Assembly: GCA_934277865.1 (NCBI GenBank)
Contig: CAKQVW010000103.1
Location: 1 to 9,153 of the forward strand
Reading direction: 5' to 3'
Source of the DNA: an uncultured Pseudobdellovibrionaceae bacterium
Lineage (GTDB): Bacteria; Bdellovibrionota; Bdellovibrionia; Bdellovibrionales; JAMPXM01
Length of the DNA: 9,153 nucleotides
Position numbers and translations under genes: made by a program. The notes under the pieces are model-generated. The model was given only the letters and a program-made list of their open reading frames with translations. It was not told where the DNA came from and made no database searches. Shown one piece after another: positions 6,163 through 9,153 of this stretch. How positions within the stretch are numbered: position 1 is the first letter of the stretch; every line of letters begins with the position of its first letter.

Positions 6163-6872
6163 TACGCAGCCCTCGTGGATTTCTTCTGATTCGCGAGTTT
6201 CGCCTGGACGTATTGTCGGATCTTGAGCGTCGTTCTGTCGTCCAGCCCGTGAAAGGCCGCACGTATTTCGTACGTCCCTTCCACTGATCCAGGCGAGCAG
6301 CTTTTCACTTTGGCCTGAGGATTTGGAGTGCCAATTTTGTCAAAGAGCTCGGCGCCGAGTGTGATCACGGTGCCTTCCAGCAGTTTGTGATCGGAGTCGA
6401 GCAAGACGCCGCTTTCTGAAAGTCCGACGATCACCACGGCGGCTGAAAGTTTTGCGACTTCTTCGAGGGAAACTTCGCCAAAACGCGCGGCTCGGCGCGC
6501 GTTTTCGCTGTGAGAGATCAGCTCTTGAACTTTTTGAATAAAGCGTTCGGGATCGATTGGCTTGACGATGTAGTCCTGAGCGCCGACTGCCACCGCTCGC
6601 TCGACGTCGCGTTTTTCGCGTCGCCCTGTGATCATGGCAATGGGAATCAGATAGTAGCTGGGAATCGCCTTGATCGACTTGATCAGTTCGTACCCTGAGT
6701 GAGGTTTCATGTTGGCGTCGGTGATGATGACATCAAACTCACGCTTCTGCGCTTGTTCGAGCGCTTCCATCGCGCTTGTGCAAGTCACAACCTCGGCCCC
6801 AATGTGGCCAAGTAGCTTGCTTGCGACGGCTAGAAAATCGTGATCGTCATCGACGAGTAGAATCAATGCCAT
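6162..6872 (-). CDS. Response regulator with PilZ-like C-terminal domain (RR4)
   Basis: A 236-residue protein from the ATG at 6872. An upstream in-frame start at 7115 is rejected because it would run through the DUF2892 gene and add 81 residues ahead of the receiver. The receiver (1-120) has Asp8-Asp10, phosphoacceptor Asp52, Thr82 and Lys104; the loop after Asp52 reads NMKPHSG, a variant of the usual MPxxxG. Residues about 122-225 resemble PilZ: RxxxR as RRAAR (126-130), then strands around GLSESG (150-155) where the family has [D/N]xSxxG, then VLLDSD, a variable loop and a closing helix near LKIRQYV. The Asp/Asn of the second motif is Gly150, so c-di-GMP binding may be lost or altered. It heads the relay operon and is the likeliest terminal output. 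The nearest ribosome-site-like GAGAGG is 13 bases before the ATG, inside the hairpin at 6883-6920. Confidence 0.85.
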   Translation of the reverse strand: MALILLVDDDHDFLAVASKLLGHIGAEVVTCTSAMEALEQAQKREFDVIITDANMKPHSGYELIKSIKAIPSYYLIPIAMITGRREKRDVERAVAVGAQDYIVKPIDPERFIQKVQELISHSENARRAARFGEVSLEEVAKLSAAVVIVGLSESGVLLDSDHKLLEGTVITLGAELFDKIGTPNPQAKVKSCSPGSVEGTYEIRAAFHGLDDRTTLKIRQYVQAKLANQKKSTRAA

Positions 6873-6880
6873 AAACTTTG

Positions 6881-6920
6881 AAAAACCTCTCACTTGGTTT
6901 TCGGAAAACCTGAGGGGTTT
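6881..6920 (-). terminator. Hairpin terminator after the DUF2892 gene, also covering the RR4 leader
   Basis: Plus-strand bases 6884-6892 pair with 6911-6919 (one wobble), and GGTTTT (6896-6901) pairs perfectly with AAAACC (6905-6910) around a CGG loop; CTT at 6893-6895 is bulged. Read on the minus strand, the stem is followed by five T (6881-6885), typical of an intrinsic terminator, and it begins at the last base of the DUF2892 stop codon. Its downstream arm contains GAGAGG, the only ribosome-site-like sequence ahead of the RR4 start. Confidence 0.6.
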
Positions 6921-7102
6921 CAAGAGTCCTGATGGCGTATTCCCAGAGCGAGAAAGATGGGGCAGATGCGCCAAGCGCCAGTTGCGAGCACCAAAAGCCC
7001 GACCCAAGTCCAGCCGGGACCGCCCGCGACAGCCCAGGCGGTGAGCAGCGTGCCTAAAATGAGGCGTAAAATTTGACCGGACTTCGACACATTGCACTTC
7101 AT
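6920..7102 (-). CDS. DUF2892 (YgaP-like) small inner-membrane protein
   Basis: A 60-residue protein with the features of DUF2892: an N-terminal MKCNVSK block, an amphipathic ILRLILG segment, two hydrophobic stretches (about 11-27 and 31-44) separated by a Gly/Pro/Trp turn (GGPGWTW), and a closing RICPIFLALGI block. Cys3 and Cys47 are the family's conserved cysteines. Members occur alone or fused to rhodanese (as in YgaP); the biochemical role is not settled, though a link to sulfur chemistry is often suggested. I chose the ATG at 7102 because it begins exactly where the family pattern begins; the longer open frame upstream is antisense to the flavoenzyme gene. TTGGAA about 8 bases upstream is a weak ribosome site. 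It starts 42 bp from the divergent flavoenzyme gene, so the two may share a control region. Confidence 0.82.
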   Translation of the reverse strand: MKCNVSKSGQILRLILGTLLTAWAVAGGPGWTWVGLLVLATGAWRICPIFLALGIRHQDS

Positions 7103-7144
7103 GACGTCGTTCCAAGGTAGCCGAACGCCATAGGTCTGGGCAAG

Positions 7145-8164
7145 ATGAAGGTCATGACAAATACCGCTCGCGCAATCCCTACACAGATGACGTCTCAACT
7201 TGGCATTCAATTTCCGATCATCGGGGCTCCGATGTTTTTGGTCTCCAACGTCGACATGGTGGTGGGGATTTCCGAGGCTGGCGCCATCGGCACGTTTCCA
7301 GCTTTGAACTATCGGCCGATCGAAAAATATCGCGAAGCCTTGGCCGAAATGAAGAAGCGAACGAAAAAGCCGATTGGCGTGAACGTGATCGTGAACAAGT
7401 CCAACACGCGTCAACCTGAGGATGTAAAGGCGGCACTGGATGCGGGGGTTGAGCTTTTTATCACCTCGCTTGGCAGCCCGGCTCACGTGATTCGTGATGC
7501 TCATAAAAACGGTGCGAAGGTTTATTGTGATGTCACCAATCTCGAACATGCCAAGAAAGTAGCGGACCTTGGAGCGGACGGTCTTGTGGCTGTCGGGACC
7601 GGAGCCGGTGGTCATGCGGGCCCGATCTCACCACTGGTCTTGGTTCCTTGGCTGGCGCGCGAAATGAAAATTCCGGTGATTCTGGCCGGAGGTGTGGCGC
7701 ATGGTTCACAAATTTTGGCGGCTCTTGCGCTAGGCGCAAGCGGCGTTCACGTCGGCACACGTTTTATTGCCAGCCGGGAAGCGGGAGTCGATCAGAGTTA
7801 CAAGGACGCCGTGGTGAAGGCGTCGCCGGAAGACATCGTCATGACGACTCGGGTTTCCGGAACGCCTGCCGCCGTCATCAATACCGACTACGTCAAAAAA
7901 ATCGGGACCGACCTTCCGCTGGCGCTGAAGATTTTGAAAGACCATCCGCTCACCAAGAAGTATGCGGTTCCGCTGATCCATTATCTTGGCATGAAGTCCC
8001 TCGAAGGTGCGGCTGGTGTCGGCGGTGAAAAACCGTCTTGGAAGACCGTGTGGAGCGCTGGTCAGTCGGTGGGGCTTGTTGATGAAATCCTGGATTGCCG
8101 CCAAATCGTCGAAAAGCTGGTGCGCGAATATCACGAGGCACAAGCCGCCCTCCCAAAAGTTTAG
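7145..8164 (+). CDS. Nitronate monooxygenase family FMN enzyme
   Basis: A 339-residue cytoplasmic TIM-barrel flavoprotein of the NPD/2-nitropropane dioxygenase family. It begins with the family's LGIQFPIIGAPM block (19-30), has SLGSPA (108-113), the GTGAGGHAGP motif (151-160) whose His157 is the catalytic base in nitronate monooxygenases, the FMN phosphate-binding AGGVAHGSQI (181-190) and ALGASGVHVGTRF (195-207). The family oxidises alkyl nitronates such as propionate-3-nitronate with FMN and oxygen; some relatives (FabK) reduce enoyl-ACP instead. The absence of fatty-acid synthesis genes nearby and the His motif favour a nitronate monooxygenase-like role, but substrate is not readable from sequence. 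Start choice is uncertain: ATG at 7145, 7154 or 7187 (the last sits just before the conserved block), none with a strong ribosome site. Confidence 0.87.
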   Translation: MKVMTNTARAIPTQMTSQLGIQFPIIGAPMFLVSNVDMVVGISEAGAIGTFPALNYRPIEKYREALAEMKKRTKKPIGVNVIVNKSNTRQPEDVKAALDAGVELFITSLGSPAHVIRDAHKNGAKVYCDVTNLEHAKKVADLGADGLVAVGTGAGGHAGPISPLVLVPWLAREMKIPVILAGGVAHGSQILAALALGASGVHVGTRFIASREAGVDQSYKDAVVKASPEDIVMTTRVSGTPAAVINTDYVKKIGTDLPLALKILKDHPLTKKYAVPLIHYLGMKSLEGAAGVGGEKPSWKTVWSAGQSVGLVDEILDCRQIVEKLVREYHEAQAALPKV

Positions 8165-8306
8165 CTAGGCAGATTTTTGGCGCGAATTTGGGGCGTTTTT
8201 TGGAAGGGGCAGGCTCGGTTTTGGCACCCGGGCGGCCACCGTTTTCAATATACGCGAGTTCGCGGTTCATAGTATCTGGCACGTCTTTGCAAGTCACCAT
8301 CGCACG

Positions 8307-8936
8307 ATGGGATTCAAAAAAGTCTTCGGTACAAGTTTGAGTGTGTGTTTACTGGTCGCCCTCCTTGCGTCGCAGGTGCAGGCGCAGACAGGGTCACAGA
8401 CCCCGTCGCAGTTACAAACTCGTGGCCTTTCTGAAGAGCCTCGCACACTGACGCAGCTTGCGGGCGTTGTGCAAACGCCGGTCGCGCAAATGTCCTCGGG
8501 ACAGAAGTCGAAATATCTGGGCGTGAATCTGCTGCGCCTTGTGAGTTTCTGTTCAGTGAGTTCCATCACCTTGGCGGCGACAGCTGTCGGAGAAACGATT
8601 CCGATGCTCTCGGCGTTGACGGGGCTGGCGGTCGATTTGAGTTTGGACAACGGTGAGATGGGTTCCAAGCGTGAGTTTGATCTCTACCGCGAAAAGGACG
8701 CGCTTCACCAAGTCGGTGGCGGTGCTGTTTCGTTTGTGACGGATGTCGTGAAAATCGCCAATCACTTTCTAACTGACAACGATGGTGAAAGCCTGGCTCA
8801 GGCCGCGCAGATGAAAAACTCGAAGGCGGGGTACGCGGCCACAGCGACGCTGGCAAAACGCTTCTACGGAGAAGAAGGCAAAGGTGAGTGCGGAAAAGCG
8901 GGGCGTGCTGTCGTCGACGTTCTAGGTGCCCTGTAA
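8307..8936 (+). CDS. Exported protein of unknown function
   Basis: A 209-residue protein I do not recognise. Residues 1-26 form a clear Sec signal peptide: basic GFKK, a hydrophobic core (SLSVCLLVALLA) and a predicted cut after VQA26, with no lipobox. A polar Gln/Thr/Ser-rich linker (27-50) follows, then a moderately hydrophobic stretch (70-112) with Cys82, a charged segment (115-134), and an Ala-rich C-terminal part with Cys195. Two cysteines in the mature protein could form a disulfide. The 70-112 stretch could be a buried helix or a weak membrane segment. The ATG was chosen because it gives the signal peptide; no clear ribosome site precedes it. The 142 bp upstream contain no other gene and may hold its promoter. 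It faces the glutaredoxin gene, with a hairpin between. Confidence 0.72.
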   Translation: MGFKKVFGTSLSVCLLVALLASQVQAQTGSQTPSQLQTRGLSEEPRTLTQLAGVVQTPVAQMSSGQKSKYLGVNLLRLVSFCSVSSITLAATAVGETIPMLSALTGLAVDLSLDNGEMGSKREFDLYREKDALHQVGGGAVSFVTDVVKIANHFLTDNDGESLAQAAQMKNSKAGYAATATLAKRFYGEEGKGECGKAGRAVVDVLGAL

Positions 8937-8964
8937 GTGGCCGGGTGGCGAAAACTCTGGGCTC

Positions 8965-8988
8965 TTGGCGCCCGCTTGCGGGCGCCAA
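8965..8988. terminator. Perfect GC-rich inverted repeat between convergent genes
   Basis: TTGGCGCCCGC (8965-8975) and GCGGGCGCCAA (8978-8988) are exact reverse complements separated by TT, forming about 10 base pairs with a four-base loop. It lies in the 65 bp between the exported-protein stop and the end of the convergent glutaredoxin gene, where a two-way terminator is expected. No T run directly follows on either strand (only TTTT about 10 bases beyond on the minus strand), so it may act as a transcript-end stabiliser or a weak terminator. Confidence 0.45.
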
Positions 8989-9001
8989 TCGCTCGGGGCG
9001 C

Positions 9002-9153
9002 TTACTTCACTAGCGGTTGGAGTTCGCCGCTTTCAAACATCTCCATCAAGATGTCGCTGCCGCCGACGAGTTCCTTGTTCACATAAAGCTGAGGAATGGT
9101 CGGCCAGTTGCCGTAGGCCTTGATACCTTCGCGAATTTCAGGATCTTGAAGAA
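9002..9153 (-). CDS. grxD: Grx4-type monothiol glutaredoxin, C-terminal part, cut by window
   Basis: The last 49 residues of a monothiol glutaredoxin, running off the right edge so that the CGFS active site is not visible. The visible part reads as the family's second half: the DPEIREGIKAYGNWPT block, TIPQLYV (residues 18-24 of the visible part) with the cis-proline of the thioredoxin fold, then VGGSDI (29-34) for glutathione contact, a closing MEMFESGEL helix, and TAA at 9002-9004. Grx4-type proteins carry [2Fe-2S] clusters with glutathione and often partner BolA in iron-sulfur cluster delivery. The visible frame is intact. The gene is convergent with the exported-protein gene. Confidence 0.93.
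   Translation of the reverse strand, partial: LQDPEIREGIKAYGNWPTIPQLYVNKELVGGSDILMEMFESGELQPLVK

Noticed and set aside
6873..7115. An 81-residue N-terminal extension of RR4 in the same frame, starting at 7115.
   Set aside because: It overlaps the DUF2892 gene in another frame, is Arg/His-rich with no domain character, and the receiver fold begins exactly at the ATG at 6872.
7103..7615. A long minus-strand open frame extending upstream of the DUF2892 gene.
   Set aside because: It is antisense to the flavoenzyme gene and has no family resemblance; only its last 60 residues match DUF2892.
8161..8205. A T6 run (8196-8201) after the flavoenzyme gene as an intrinsic terminator.
   Set aside because: The sequence before it forms at most a three-pair stem (CGC/GCG), too weak to call.
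8221..8275. A promoter for the exported-protein gene built on TTGGCA at 8221 with CAATAT or TAGTAT downstream.
   Set aside because: The spacings are 19 bases or far more and the -10 matches are poor; the true promoter is probably in this gap but I cannot place it.

Overview
The window (about 9.15 kb, moderately GC-rich, densely coding) looks like chromosomal DNA of a Gram-negative proteobacterium-like organism. The clues are an E. coli-type SerA with an ACT domain, a Grx4-type monothiol glutaredoxin, a D-2-hydroxyglutarate dehydrogenase of the pseudomonad type, and a great many unlinked receiver-domain proteins. A deltaproteobacterial or Bdellovibrionota-like host is my guess only; nothing here proves it. 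There are no rRNA or tRNA genes, no insertion sequences and no CRISPR array, and no gap between genes reaches 300 bases.

Layout, left to right. (1) 1-1055 (+): serA, missing about 60 N-terminal residues at the window edge. (2) 1041-1343 (-): a 100-residue protein that is little more than a histidine-kinase dimerisation/phosphoacceptor helix pair with no ATPase domain; its end overlaps the end of serA. (3) 1447-2049 (+) and 2046-2594 (-): two paralogous response regulators, tail to tail with overlapping stop codons and a two-way terminator inside their ends. (4) 2602-3987 (-): a D-2-hydroxyglutarate dehydrogenase, 7 bp upstream of the second regulator. (5) 4058-6872 (-): a tight four-gene phosphorelay transcribed in the order REC-PilZ-like regulator, single receiver, membrane histidine kinase, HPt protein. 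(6) 6920-7102 (-): a 60-residue DUF2892 membrane protein ending in a terminator hairpin, divergent from (7) 7145-8164 (+): a nitronate monooxygenase-family flavoenzyme. (8) 8307-8936 (+): an exported protein of unknown function. (9) 9002-9153 (-): the C-terminal part of a Grx4-type glutaredoxin, cut by the window end.

Two themes stand out. First, SerA and D-2-hydroxyglutarate dehydrogenase lie close together; in other bacteria SerA makes D-2-hydroxyglutarate while oxidising 3-phosphoglycerate, and the dehydrogenase recycles it, pulling serine synthesis forward. Second, seven signalling genes (one full kinase, one phosphoacceptor-only protein, one HPt, four receivers) fill 1.04-6.87 kb around the dehydrogenase. 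None has a recognisable DNA-binding output domain, so the circuit probably acts through protein contacts or a PilZ-like module. A physical and perhaps functional link between this phosphorelay and serine/2-hydroxyglutarate metabolism is inference, but it is the most interesting possibility in the window.
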